The notes under the pieces were generated by a model. The model saw only the letters and a list, made by a program, of their open reading frames with translations, was not told the origin of the DNA and made no database searches. The position numbers and the translations under genes are program-made. Shown here piece after piece: positions 24,788 through 32,758 of a DNA stretch of 35,643 nt. Positions within the stretch are counted from its first letter, which is position 1; the number at the start of each line of letters is the position of its first letter. The DNA is from Pseudomonas bananamidigenes (GTDB lineage Bacteria; Pseudomonadota; Gammaproteobacteria; Pseudomonadales; Pseudomonadaceae): NCBI RefSeq assembly GCF_001679645.1, contig NZ_LRUN01000084.1, positions 1 to 35,643 on the forward strand. Reading direction: 5' to 3'.

Positions 24788-26608
24788 TTACGCCTTGGCT
24801 TTCTTGGCAGCGCGGGTGCGCTCGCCTTCGTCCAGGATCTTCTTGCGAAGACGGATGGACTTCGGCGTCACTTCGCACAGCTCGTCATCCTGGATGAATT
24901 CCAGAGCCTGTTCCAGGGTGAAGCGGACAGGTGGAACCAGAGCGATGGTTTCGTCTTTGCCCGAAGCACGCATGTTGTCGAGCTTCTTGCCCTTGGTAGG
25001 GTTGACGCCCAGGTCGTTGTCACGGCTGTTCAGACCCACGATCTGACCGTTGTAGATCTCCTGGCCGTGTTCCACGAACAGCTTGCCACGCGCCTGCAGG
25101 GTTTCCAGGGAGTAGGTCAGCGCCTTGCCGGTTTCAACCGATACCAGAACACCGTTCTGACGGCCGGACATGTGGCCGGACTTCATGGTGTCGTAACGAT
25201 CGAAGATCGAGGTCAGGATGCCTGCGCCGTTGGTCAGGGTCAGGAACTGGTTACGGAAACCGATCAGACCGCGAGCCGGGATGTTGTACTCCAGGCGCAC
25301 ACGGCCCTTGCCATCCGGGGACATGTTGGTCAGGTCGCCTTTACGCAGACCCATCTCTTCCATGACCTTGCCCTGGGATTCTTCAGGGATGTCGATGGTC
25401 ACGTTTTCGAACGGTTCCTGCTTCACGCCGCCCACTTCGCGGATGATCACTTCAGGACGGCCCACAGCCATCTCGAAGCCTTCGCGACGCATGGTTTCGA
25501 TCAGTACCGACAGGTGCAGCTCACCACGACCGGATACCTTGAATTTGTCGGCGGAGTCGCCTTCTTCGACTTTCAGGGCAACGTTGTACAGCAGCTCTTT
25601 GTCCAGACGTTCCTTGATGTTGCGGGAAGTCACGAACTTGCCTTCTTTACCGCAGAACGGCGAGTCGTTGACCTGGAAGGTCATGGAAACGGTCGGCTCG
25701 TCGACGGTCAGCGGCTTCATAGCCTCGACAGTGTTCATGTCGCACAGGGTGTCGGAGATGAACAGCTCGTCGAAACCGCTGATGCAGACGATGTCGCCGG
25801 CCTGGGCTTCTTCGACGTCAACGCGGTGCAGACCGTGGTGACCCATCAGCTTCAGGATACGACCGTTACGGCGCTTGCCTTCGGTGTCGATGGCGACGAC
25901 CGGAGTGTTCGGCTTGACGCGACCACGGGCGATACGGCCGACACCGATCACACCCAGGAAGCTGTTGTAGTCCAGTGCGGAGATCTGCATCTGGAACGGA
26001 CCGTCACGGTCAACGGCCGGCGCTGGAACGTTGTCGATGATCGACTGGTACAGCGGGGTCATGTCTTCGGCCATTTCGGTGTGGTCCAGACCGGCGATGC
26101 CGTTCAGGGCCGAGGCGTAGACGACTTTGAAGTCCAGCTGTTCGTCGGTGGCACCCAGGTTGTCGAACAGGTCGAAGATCTGGTCCAGAACCCAGTCAGG
26201 ACGCGCGCCCGGACGGTCGACCTTGTTGATCACGACGATCGGCTTCAGACCGGCTTCGAACGCCTTCTTGGTCACGAAACGGGTTTGCGGCATAGGGCCG
26301 TCCTGGGCGTCAACCAGCAGCAGCACGGAGTCGACCATGGACATGACGCGCTCTACTTCGCCGCCGAAGTCGGCGTGGCCCGGGGTATCCACGATGTTGA
26401 TGTGGTAGCCGTTCCAGTTGATGGCGGTGTTTTTCGCCAGAATGGTAATGCCGCGCTCTTTTTCCTGGTCGTTGGAGTCCATCACGCGCTCGTCGTTGAG
26501 CTCGTTGCGCTCCAGGGTGCCGGATTGACGCAGGAGTTTGTCTACCAGGGTGGTTTTACCGTGGTCAACGTGGGCAATGATGGCGATGTTACGTAGATTT
26601 TCGATCAC
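24788..26608 (-). CDS. typA: Ribosome-associated GTPase TypA/BipA
   Basis: A 606-residue translational GTPase related to EF-G and LepA, involved in 50S assembly and stress or low-temperature growth. The G1 motif AHVDHGKTT is at residues 12-20. DTPGHADFGGEVERV contains G3 and INKVDRPGARP contains G4. The C-terminal domain has GLRKGDLTNM and the RNA-binding region SGKDETIALVPPVRFTLEQALEFI. I chose the GTG at 26606-26608 (fMet-IENLRN), which gives the family's standard length; the frame is open further upstream to an ATG at 26650 with no ribosome-binding site. It follows thiI on the same strand with a gap of about 140 bp. Confidence 0.96.
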   Translation of the reverse strand: MIENLRNIAIIAHVDHGKTTLVDKLLRQSGTLERNELNDERVMDSNDQEKERGITILAKNTAINWNGYHINIVDTPGHADFGGEVERVMSMVDSVLLLVDAQDGPMPQTRFVTKKAFEAGLKPIVVINKVDRPGARPDWVLDQIFDLFDNLGATDEQLDFKVVYASALNGIAGLDHTEMAEDMTPLYQSIIDNVPAPAVDRDGPFQMQISALDYNSFLGVIGVGRIARGRVKPNTPVVAIDTEGKRRNGRILKLMGHHGLHRVDVEEAQAGDIVCISGFDELFISDTLCDMNTVEAMKPLTVDEPTVSMTFQVNDSPFCGKEGKFVTSRNIKERLDKELLYNVALKVEEGDSADKFKVSGRGELHLSVLIETMRREGFEMAVGRPEVIIREVGGVKQEPFENVTIDIPEESQGKVMEEMGLRKGDLTNMSPDGKGRVRLEYNIPARGLIGFRNQFLTLTNGAGILTSIFDRYDTMKSGHMSGRQNGVLVSVETGKALTYSLETLQARGKLFVEHGQEIYNGQIVGLNSRDNDLGVNPTKGKKLDNMRASGKDETIALVPPVRFTLEQALEFIQDDELCEVTPKSIRLRKKILDEGERTRAAKKAKA

Positions 26609-26747
26609 TTGTGTATCTCGATCAGAGGATTCGGTTTGCTGACAAGTCATGGCAGCGATTGGCAGTAGTGTCCGGCATGGCCGTTACAGCTTGACGGCAG
26701 TGTCGGGGGGCCGGTGACGCAGGCCACAGGCAAACAGCCCCGGGCAC

Positions 26748-28202
26748 TTAGCTCGGTCGATAAACGCGCACATTGGCATGCCCCTCACTGAGCAGATGAT
26801 GGGCATGCAGGCGACTCATCACGCCTTTGTCGCAATACAGCAGGTACTGGCGAGTCGGATCCAGTTCCTTGAAACGAGCGTTCACTGCGTAGAACGGCAT
26901 CGTCTGTACCTCTATGCCGGCGAGTTCCAGCGGATCATCCTCGGCAGCATCCGGGTGACGGATGTCGATGACGATCTGACCGGCCAGCGCCTCGCTGACT
27001 TCTTCGATTTGCAAATCCTGGCCCAATTCGTCGATCACCCGATCGATCGGCACCAGTCTGGCGTTTGCGAGCGCACGCTCGAGCACCGCCATATCGAATT
27101 CCTGCTCTTCGTGCTCGACCCGGCCACGCTTGGCGGCGGTCTTCGGGTTGACCGAGATGACGCCGCAGTACTCCGGCATGTGCCGGGCGAAGTCACCGGT
27201 ACCGATCCGGTCGGCCGTGTCGATGATGTCCTGCTTGTGGGCGACGATCAGCGGACGCAGGACCAGCTTGTCCGTGACGCAATCGATGACCGACAGGTTC
27301 GGCAACGTCTGGCTCGACACCTGGGAAATCGCTTCACCGGTGACCAGCGCATCAATGTGCAGGCGTTCGGCAATGCTCGACGCTGCGCGCAACATCATAC
27401 GCTTCAATACGACGCCCATATGACTGTCGTCGACCTTGCCGAGAATTTCGCCCAGCACTTCTTCGAACGGGACACTGACAAATAGCACGCGTTGCGAGCT
27501 GCCGTACTTCTTCCAGATGAAATGCGCGACTTCCATCACGCCCAGCTCGTGGGCACGCCCGCCCAGATTGAAGAAGCAGAAGTGCGTCATCAGGCCGCGG
27601 CGCAGGATCTGGTACGCAGCAACCGTCGAGTCAAAGCCGCCGGACATCAATACCAGCGTCTGCTCCAGCGCACCGAGCGGGTAGCCGCCGATGCCATTGT
27701 GCTGGCTGTGGATCACGAACAACCGTTTGTCGCGAACTTCGATACGGACTTCGATTTCCGGCGCTTTCAGGTCAATCCCGGCGGCTCCGCATTCACGGCG
27801 CAGCTTGCTGCCGACGTATTTTTCGACATCCATCGAGCTGAACGCATGCTTGCCCGCACGCTTGCAGCGCACCGAGAAAATCTTCCCGGCCAGCAAGTCA
27901 CCGAAGTGCTGTTTGCACTTCTCGGTGATGTCGTCGAAGTCACCCAGCGGGTACTCGTCGATCTGCAGAAAGTGCGCGATGCCCGGCATGCAGGTCAGGC
28001 GCTCGCCCATTTCTTTCAGGGCCCTGGGATCGGTGACGCGGGTTTCCAGCTCGAGATTGTCCCATACGCCGTTCACCACCACGGCCGGATCCAGGTCACG
28101 GAGCACGGTGCGGATGTTCTTGGCCAGCTGGCGGATGAACTTCGTCCGGACAGGTCGGCTTTTGATGGTGATCTCGGGAAAGACTTTAACGATTAGTTTC
28201 AT
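26748..28202 (-). CDS. thiI: tRNA 4-thiouridine synthetase / sulfur carrier transferase ThiI
   Basis: A 484-residue enzyme that makes 4-thiouridine at position 8 of tRNA and supplies sulfur for the thiamine thiazole. An N-terminal ferredoxin-like plus THUMP region (about 1-165) binds tRNA. The PP-loop ATPase motif SGGFDS is at 187-192. A C-terminal rhodanese domain carries the persulfide cysteine Cys457 in YCDKGVMS, and Cys346 (MPEYCGV) matches the disulfide partner known in E. coli ThiI. The start is ATG at 28200-28202; an upstream TTG would add 21 residues overlapping the promoter. It is divergent from glnA, an arrangement also seen in P. aeruginosa. Confidence 0.96.
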   Translation of the reverse strand: MKLIVKVFPEITIKSRPVRTKFIRQLAKNIRTVLRDLDPAVVVNGVWDNLELETRVTDPRALKEMGERLTCMPGIAHFLQIDEYPLGDFDDITEKCKQHFGDLLAGKIFSVRCKRAGKHAFSSMDVEKYVGSKLRRECGAAGIDLKAPEIEVRIEVRDKRLFVIHSQHNGIGGYPLGALEQTLVLMSGGFDSTVAAYQILRRGLMTHFCFFNLGGRAHELGVMEVAHFIWKKYGSSQRVLFVSVPFEEVLGEILGKVDDSHMGVVLKRMMLRAASSIAERLHIDALVTGEAISQVSSQTLPNLSVIDCVTDKLVLRPLIVAHKQDIIDTADRIGTGDFARHMPEYCGVISVNPKTAAKRGRVEHEEQEFDMAVLERALANARLVPIDRVIDELGQDLQIEEVSEALAGQIVIDIRHPDAAEDDPLELAGIEVQTMPFYAVNARFKELDPTRQYLLYCDKGVMSRLHAHHLLSEGHANVRVYRPS

Positions 28203-28244
28203 GAAAACAGCGCGCGCTGGGCCAGCCGAAAAAGGGGGGCGCGG

Positions 28245-28250
28245 ATTATA
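28245..28250 (-). promoter_or_regulatory. Candidate -10 box of thiI
   Basis: On the minus strand the sequence is TATAAT, a perfect sigma-70 -10 hexamer, 42 bases before the thiI ATG. The -35 region is weak (GGTTAA/GTTAAA about 17 bases upstream). Confidence 0.5.
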
Positions 28251-28280
28251 GCGGAAATTGCTCAAGGTTTAACCAGTTAA

Positions 28281-28376
28281 TGTGCAGAAGGTTTTTCATG
28301 CACCAAAACAGGTCATTTTCGAATCAAGACGCTACATTAAAGGGCGAGATTTTTACCATTTGTGCGTTTTGCACCC
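28281..28376 (+). promoter_or_regulatory. Candidate NtrC half-sites upstream of glnA
   Basis: TGTGCA (28281-28286), TGCACCA (28299-28305) and TGCACCC (28370-28376) each match half of the NtrC consensus TGCACCA-N3-TGGTGCA, but none has a good second half. They lie roughly 45-140 bases upstream of the -24 element, in the 327-bp thiI-glnA gap, a normal enhancer position. Confidence 0.4.
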
Positions 28377-28418
28377 TTATAAGCGTGAATTTGGGGCAGA
28401 AAACCCATGCTGGGGCAC

Positions 28419-28434
28419 TGGCATGCAATTTGCT
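28419..28434 (+). promoter_or_regulatory. glnA: Sigma-54 (-24/-12) promoter of glnA
   Basis: TGGCAT-GCAAT-TTGCT against consensus TGGCAC-N5-TTGCW, with exactly ten bases between GG and GC. Predicted start near 28445, leaving a leader of about 85 nt before the glnA ATG. NtrC-activated RpoN transcription of glnA under nitrogen limitation is expected. Confidence 0.88.
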
Positions 28435-28529
28435 CCCTTGTGAGGCAGGTTGCCTTGGCAGATATTCGCGCCGGCATCACCAACATTTAAGGGCATCCAC
28501 TACCAGCCCTAAGCCACCCGGAGGACACT

Positions 28530-29936
28530 ATGTCGAAGTCGGTTCAACTCATCAAAGATCATGACGTCAAGTGGATTGATCTGCGCTTCACGGACACCAA
28601 AGGCACTCAGCACCACGTGACCATGCCGGCTCGCGATGCGCTGGAAGACGACTTCTTCGAAGCGGGCAAGATGTTCGACGGTTCCTCCATCGCTGGCTGG
28701 AAAGGCATCGAAGCCTCCGACATGATCCTGATGCCGGACGACGAAACCGCCGTTCTGGACCCGTTCACCGAAGAACCGACCCTGATCCTGGTGTGCGACA
28801 TCATCGAGCCTTCGACCATGCAGGGCTACGACCGCGACCCTCGCGCCATCGCCCGTCGCGCCGAGGAATACCTGAAGACCACCGGTATCGGTGACACCGT
28901 ATTCGCCGGTCCAGAGCCTGAGTTCTTCATCTTCGACGAAGTGAAGTTCAAGTCCGACATCTCCGGCTCGATGTTCAAGATCTACTCCGAGCAAGGCTCG
29001 TGGATGTCCGACCAGGACGTGGAAGGCGGCAACAAGGGCCACCGTCCAGGTATCAAGGGCGGCTACTTCCCGGTTCCGCCGTTCGACCACGACCACGAAA
29101 TCCGGACCGCCATGTGCAACGCACTGGAAGAGATGGGTCAGACCGTTGAAGTTCACCACCACGAAGTGGCAACCGCCGGTCAAAACGAAATTGGTGTCAA
29201 GTTCAACACCCTGGTGAAGAAAGCTGACGAAGTTCAGACTCTGAAATACGTTGTACACAACGTGGCCGATGCCTACGGCCGCACTGCGACCTTCATGCCG
29301 AAGCCACTGTACGGTGACAACGGTTCGGGCATGCACGTGCACATGTCCATCGCCAAAGACGGCAAGAATACCTTCGCTGGCGAAGGCTATGCCGGCCTGT
29401 CCGAAACCGCCCTGTACTTCATCGGCGGCATCATCAAGCACGGTAAGGCCCTGAACGGCTTCACCAACCCGGCCACCAACTCCTACAAGCGTCTGGTGCC
29501 AGGTTTCGAAGCTCCGGTGATGCTGGCCTACTCGGCTCGCAACCGTTCCGCCTCGATCCGTATTCCTTACGTCAACAGCCCGCGCGGCCGTCGTATCGAA
29601 GCACGTTTCCCGGATCCGGCCGCCAACCCGTACCTGGCTTTCGCAGCACTGCTGATGGCCGGCCTGGACGGTATCCAGAACAAGATCCACCCAGGCGACG
29701 CAGCGGACAAAAACCTGTACGACCTGCCGCCTGAAGAGGCGAAAGAGATCCCGCAGGTTTGCGGCAGCCTGAAGGAAGCCCTGGAAGAGCTGGACAAGGG
29801 CCGCGCGTTCCTGACCAAGGGCGGCGTATTCTCCGACGACTTCATCGATGCCTACATCGCGCTGAAATCCGAAGAAGAAATCAAGGTCCGCACCTTCGTA
29901 CACCCACTGGAATATGAGCTGTACTACAGCTGCTGA
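28530..29936 (+). CDS. glnA: Glutamine synthetase type I
   Basis: A 468-residue subunit of the dodecameric enzyme that makes glutamine from glutamate, ammonia and ATP. Conserved parts are the N-terminal DGSSIAGW loop, GPEPEFFIF (metal ligands), the ATP-binding KPLYGDNGSGMHVHMS, and the glutamate loop NPATNSYKRLVPGFEAP. The adenylylation site is Tyr397 in KNLYDLPPEE, so the enzyme is of the GlnE-regulated GSI-beta class. GGAGG lies five bases before the ATG. It has its own -24/-12 promoter and its own tandem-hairpin terminator, so it is separated from ntrBC by about 2.8 kb with four genes rather than forming a glnA-ntrBC operon. Confidence 0.98.
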   Translation: MSKSVQLIKDHDVKWIDLRFTDTKGTQHHVTMPARDALEDDFFEAGKMFDGSSIAGWKGIEASDMILMPDDETAVLDPFTEEPTLILVCDIIEPSTMQGYDRDPRAIARRAEEYLKTTGIGDTVFAGPEPEFFIFDEVKFKSDISGSMFKIYSEQGSWMSDQDVEGGNKGHRPGIKGGYFPVPPFDHDHEIRTAMCNALEEMGQTVEVHHHEVATAGQNEIGVKFNTLVKKADEVQTLKYVVHNVADAYGRTATFMPKPLYGDNGSGMHVHMSIAKDGKNTFAGEGYAGLSETALYFIGGIIKHGKALNGFTNPATNSYKRLVPGFEAPVMLAYSARNRSASIRIPYVNSPRGRRIEARFPDPAANPYLAFAALLMAGLDGIQNKIHPGDAADKNLYDLPPEEAKEIPQVCGSLKEALEELDKGRAFLTKGGVFSDDFIDAYIALKSEEEIKVRTFVHPLEYELYYSC

Positions 29937-29944
29937 TCCGGTAG

Positions 29945-30000
29945 CGCCGCGCTACGCGGCGTGACAAAAGAGAGGCCTCCTTCGGGAGGCCTTTTTTTTT
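29945..30000 (+). terminator. glnA terminator (two hairpins)
   Basis: A first hairpin CGCCGCG-CTA-CGCGGCG (29945-29961) is followed by AGGCCTCC-TTCG-GGAGGCCT (29973-29992 region) and nine or ten T. The second is a textbook intrinsic terminator with a UUCG tetraloop. Confidence 0.95.
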
Positions 30001-30117
30001 GGAAATTTCCGACAACTTTCATCCAGATATCCGAAAGCAACTGAAGCATCGTCCGGCATCACCCACTTTGAGCGACCCGTAGCCTTTACCCCTTACGGCC
30101 ACTCAAGGAATCAGACG

Positions 30118-30540
30118 ATGAAACAATGCCTATTCCAGATACTGCTTGCCATTCTGGCGACGCTGTCCATGCAAGGCTGCACCTCTCATCGGGAACCCGG
30201 GCGGATAGAGCGTAATCTCTTGCTTGAAAGCCGCACGTCGTGGGACGGGACCGCCTACACGAACTACCCCGATGCCGCTCCCCGACTGTCGGTGCTCAAG
30301 CTCAGCATCCCAGCCAATACGCCACTCCAATGGCATACCCACCCCATTCCCAACGCCGCCTATATTCTCTCCGGCGAACTGACCATCGAACGCAGGGAAG
30401 ATGGCCGCAGCAAACGATTCAAACAGGGAGAAGCCGTCGCCGAAATGGTCAACCGCAGCCATCGCGGCATCACTGGAAACGAGCCGGTGGAGCTGGTCGT
30501 GTTTTATGCGGGTGGAGAAAATATTCCATTGTCAGAGTGA
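30118..30540 (+). CDS. Small cupin-domain lipoprotein or secreted cupin
   Basis: A 140-residue protein with an N-terminal hydrophobic signal (FQILLAILATLSMQG) followed by Cys21. The lipobox MQGC is atypical at -3, so lipidation is likely but not certain. Residues about 60-135 form one cupin domain: WHTHPIPNAAYILSGELTIERRE (metal-ligand histidines plus Glu) and a second motif around HRGITGNEPVELVVFY. The ATG follows AAGGA by about eight bases. It is preceded by the glnA terminator, so it has its own promoter. Substrate is unknown. Confidence 0.85.
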   Translation: MKQCLFQILLAILATLSMQGCTSHREPGRIERNLLLESRTSWDGTAYTNYPDAAPRLSVLKLSIPANTPLQWHTHPIPNAAYILSGELTIERREDGRSKRFKQGEAVAEMVNRSHRGITGNEPVELVVFYAGGENIPLSE

Positions 30541-30669
30541 TATCCGCTCTTCACAGGGTGCCGCAACCATGCAGATTTATCAGTGCGGCAACAGCATGCA
30601 GCCTTTGATAAGGCGCCGAACACCTGCCCACCTGTTTCAGGGCAAGACACTATTCAACAGGAGTGAGCG

Positions 30670-31296
30670 ATGAAGTCAGGGTATGGTCCGATTGGCTTGT
30701 TTTCACTGTTCCTGGCTGTACTGGTACCCGGTTGGGCTGCAGCAGACAGCGAATCGCCCGCCAATCAGATAAACGCCTGGCAGGTGGAGAAATACGACGA
30801 TCACGGCACTGCCCGGATGGCCGCCATGACCGGCATGGCGCGTTACAACAGCAAAACCGGCGAAGCGCTTTTGCAGATTGCCTGCACCGTCGACTCCCGC
30901 ATGAAGCCTCATGCCTCCCTCATGCTGGCCATTCAGGCGCAACGACTGGGTTTCAACCCCAATGATTACGAAGGCCCTGCTGCCACGGCACACGGACCGC
31001 TGCGCCTGATCTCCGGTGAGCGCCCGGCGGTCATCGATCAAGTCACTGGCTGGATACCGGGAGAACGCCTGCTGAAAAAAGAATGGGATTTCATGTTTGG
31101 TGCGACCGCCAACCTGAAGGAGTTGAGTTATTGGCTGACCAGGCCCGCCCGGAGCAACCGCATTTCACTGACACTGCCTTCAACCCTTGAGAACGATGGC
31201 CCGCTGACCGCCGTTTTTGTTCTGCCCGAAGACGACAGAGGATTACGCAGAGTGATCGGTCCCTGCCTGAAAGCATCCCGAACGATCGGCGACTGA
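30670..31296 (+). CDS. Secreted protein of unknown function
   Basis: A 208-residue protein that I do not recognise. It has a signal peptide (basic start, GLFSLFLAVLVPGWAAA, cleavage near residue 25), so it is probably periplasmic. The mature part contains a repeated beta-strand pattern and two cysteines, one in QIACTVDSR and one in IGPCLKAS, which could form a disulfide joining the two ends of the domain. AGGAG lies six bases before the ATG. It follows the cupin gene by 129 bp on the same strand. The layout slightly recalls invasion-associated IalB-type proteins, but I do not claim membership. Confidence 0.8.
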   Translation: MKSGYGPIGLFSLFLAVLVPGWAAADSESPANQINAWQVEKYDDHGTARMAAMTGMARYNSKTGEALLQIACTVDSRMKPHASLMLAIQAQRLGFNPNDYEGPAATAHGPLRLISGERPAVIDQVTGWIPGERLLKKEWDFMFGATANLKELSYWLTRPARSNRISLTLPSTLENDGPLTAVFVLPEDDRGLRRVIGPCLKASRTIGD

Positions 31297-31397
31297 AGGA
31301 TGCTCATGACTGGAAGGGACAATCTGATCAACAGGATGTCGCCAGCCAGATGCCTGGCCTATGCTGCAATCCATCGCTTTCGTTTCCGGTCGAGTCC

Positions 31398-31907
31398 ATG
31401 GGTCGCCTCCTTCTCTACATTCTGTTGCTGATCGCCCTGCCGGCCTGCGCGCAGATCTACAAGTACACCGACGCCAACGGCAACACGGTGTACAGCGACC
31501 ATTCGCCGGATGGCGTGAAGGCGCAGCCGGTGGAGCTGCCGCCACTCAACAGCGTCCAGCCCCAGGCTCCGGGGGCGCCGTCGTCGGACACAACCAACCG
31601 TGCGCCTGCGCGCAATGCCTACGAAGTGCTGGAGCTGACCGGCCTGCCCACCGACGAAGCCTTGCGGGCCAACAACGGCACGTTCACCGTCAGCGTGCTG
31701 ATCAAACCGCGCCTGCAGGCACCTCATCAATTGCGCCTGCTGCTCGACGACGCGCCTTATGGCCAACCGAGCAACGTGCCGATCCTGCAACTGGTGAACG
31801 TCGACCGGGGCGAGCATCGGCTGGCGGTGCAGGTGATCGATGGCGCGGCGATCATTCAGCAGAGTCCGGCAGTGGTCTTTACCGTGCAGCGGGTACACAA
31901 ACCATGA
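31398..31907 (+). CDS. DUF4124 domain-containing secreted protein (first of tandem pair)
   Basis: A 169-residue protein with signal peptide MGRLLLYILLLIALPACA and an immediate DUF4124 motif: IYKYTDANGNTVYSDHSPDG. A proline/alanine linker (about 45-75) is followed by a beta-sandwich-like region ending LRLLLDDAPYG...LVNVDRGEHRLAVQVID. The start is ATG 31398; upstream ATG and frame extension lack a signal sequence. A LPAC motif before the mature start could alternatively be a lipobox. The stop overlaps the next gene by ATGA. It lies upstream of ntrB as in P. aeruginosa (PA5122-PA5123 region). Function is unknown. Confidence 0.87.
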   Translation: MGRLLLYILLLIALPACAQIYKYTDANGNTVYSDHSPDGVKAQPVELPPLNSVQPQAPGAPSSDTTNRAPARNAYEVLELTGLPTDEALRANNGTFTVSVLIKPRLQAPHQLRLLLDDAPYGQPSNVPILQLVNVDRGEHRLAVQVIDGAAIIQQSPAVVFTVQRVHKP

Positions 31908-32527
31908 CTCGCGGGTTGATCGCTGCATGTCTGGCCTTGCTCGCATGTGGCGCCTCGGCCGAGGTCTTTACTTATATCGACGCGCAGGGCAATCGAGTCT
32001 ACACCGATCAACCGCGTGGCAACGCCAAGCGTGTGCCATTGGCCACCAGCAATCGCATGGCCTCGAACCCGACCGGGGCGGCGCCCGTCACTGCGGTGAA
32101 AAAAAAACCGGAACAACCGCTGTTTCGCTACGACATGCTGCGGGTGCTGGTGCCCGAACCGGACGCGACCCTTCGCAGCAGCGCCGGCGAACTGATCGTC
32201 AGTGTCACCAGCGAACCCGGTCTGCAGAAGGGTCATCGCTATCGCCTGCTGCTGGATGGCCAGCCCACCGGCGAACCCGGTCTGAGCCCGGTATTCCCGC
32301 TGAGCAATATCGATCGTGGCAGCCATAACCTGTCGGTGGAGATCCTCGACGAACAGGATCGCATCGTCGAGCGCACCGCCAATCAGCCGTTCCACATGCA
32401 GCGCATTTCGCTGGCGCAAAAGCGTCAGGTCAAACCCTGCACGACCGACGACTACGGCGTGCGCCCGGAATGCCCGCTGAAAGACAAACCCGCCGAACCC
32501 AAAAATCCCTTCCTGCGCTTCTTCTAA
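31904..32527 (+). CDS. DUF4124 domain-containing secreted protein (second of tandem pair)
   Basis: A 207-residue protein with signal peptide (LIAACLALLACGASA), DUF4124 motif VFTYIDAQGNRVYTDQPRG, a linker, and a C-terminal beta domain. The domain's YRLLLDGQPTGEPG...LSNIDRGSHNLSVEILD segment is clearly paralogous to the same region of the preceding gene. It is longer at the C-terminus, ending with two cysteines (KPCTTDDYG, PECPLKD) and LRFF. The ATG overlaps the previous stop by four bases. The pair looks like a tandem duplication. The 231 bp after it hold the ntrB control region. Confidence 0.88.
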   Translation: MTRGLIAACLALLACGASAEVFTYIDAQGNRVYTDQPRGNAKRVPLATSNRMASNPTGAAPVTAVKKKPEQPLFRYDMLRVLVPEPDATLRSSAGELIVSVTSEPGLQKGHRYRLLLDGQPTGEPGLSPVFPLSNIDRGSHNLSVEILDEQDRIVERTANQPFHMQRISLAQKRQVKPCTTDDYGVRPECPLKDKPAEPKNPFLRFF

Positions 32528-32543
32528 CGTCGTTCAGCTTTGC

Positions 32544-32558
32544 GCACTATATTGGTGC
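32544..32558 (+). promoter_or_regulatory. NtrC-binding site upstream of ntrB
   Basis: GCACTA-TAT-TGGTGC is a perfect match to the core NtrC site GCACTA-N3-TGGTGC. It lies 215 bases before the ntrB ATG and about 130 bases upstream of a candidate -24/-12 element, the standard enhancer distance. It predicts autoregulation of ntrBC. Confidence 0.75.
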
Positions 32559-32685
32559 AACAGATTGCACCGTACCCACACAACATCCCATTTTGGTTCG
32601 AAAGTACCCGCCAGGGGCGGCCTGTCGCCACGCAAACGAGCTTCAAACGCCTGTTTCAGGCGATGAACGCTTCTTTTCGGAGCCT

Positions 32686-32701
32686 TGGTTTGGTTTTTGC
32701 A
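32686..32701 (+). promoter_or_regulatory. Candidate sigma-54 promoter of ntrB-ntrC
   Basis: TGGTTT-N5-TTGCA keeps the essential GG-N10-GC spacing and a perfect -12 box, but the -24 box differs from TGGCAC at the last three bases. Predicted start near 32712, 47 bases before ntrB. Confidence 0.55.
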
Positions 32702-32758
32702 TTTTCCTCGCACCGGCGCTTCGTTTTTCGCGCACGCCTTGCTCCAAAAGAGGTCCTG

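Noticed and set aside
25067..26596. Long plus-strand open frame (509 codons) opposite typA
   Set aside because: It mirrors typA codon by codon, is rich in Val/His/Gln/Asp as expected for the complement of GC-rich codons, has no ribosome-binding site and no recognisable domain.
26609..26650. ATG start for typA 14 codons upstream of the GTG
   Set aside because: No ribosome-binding site is present there and the family begins at IENLRN; the GTG gives the standard 606 residues.
28509..29903. Minus-strand open frame (464 codons) opposite glnA
   Set aside because: It is a shadow of the highly codon-biased glnA gene and has no domain or start signal.
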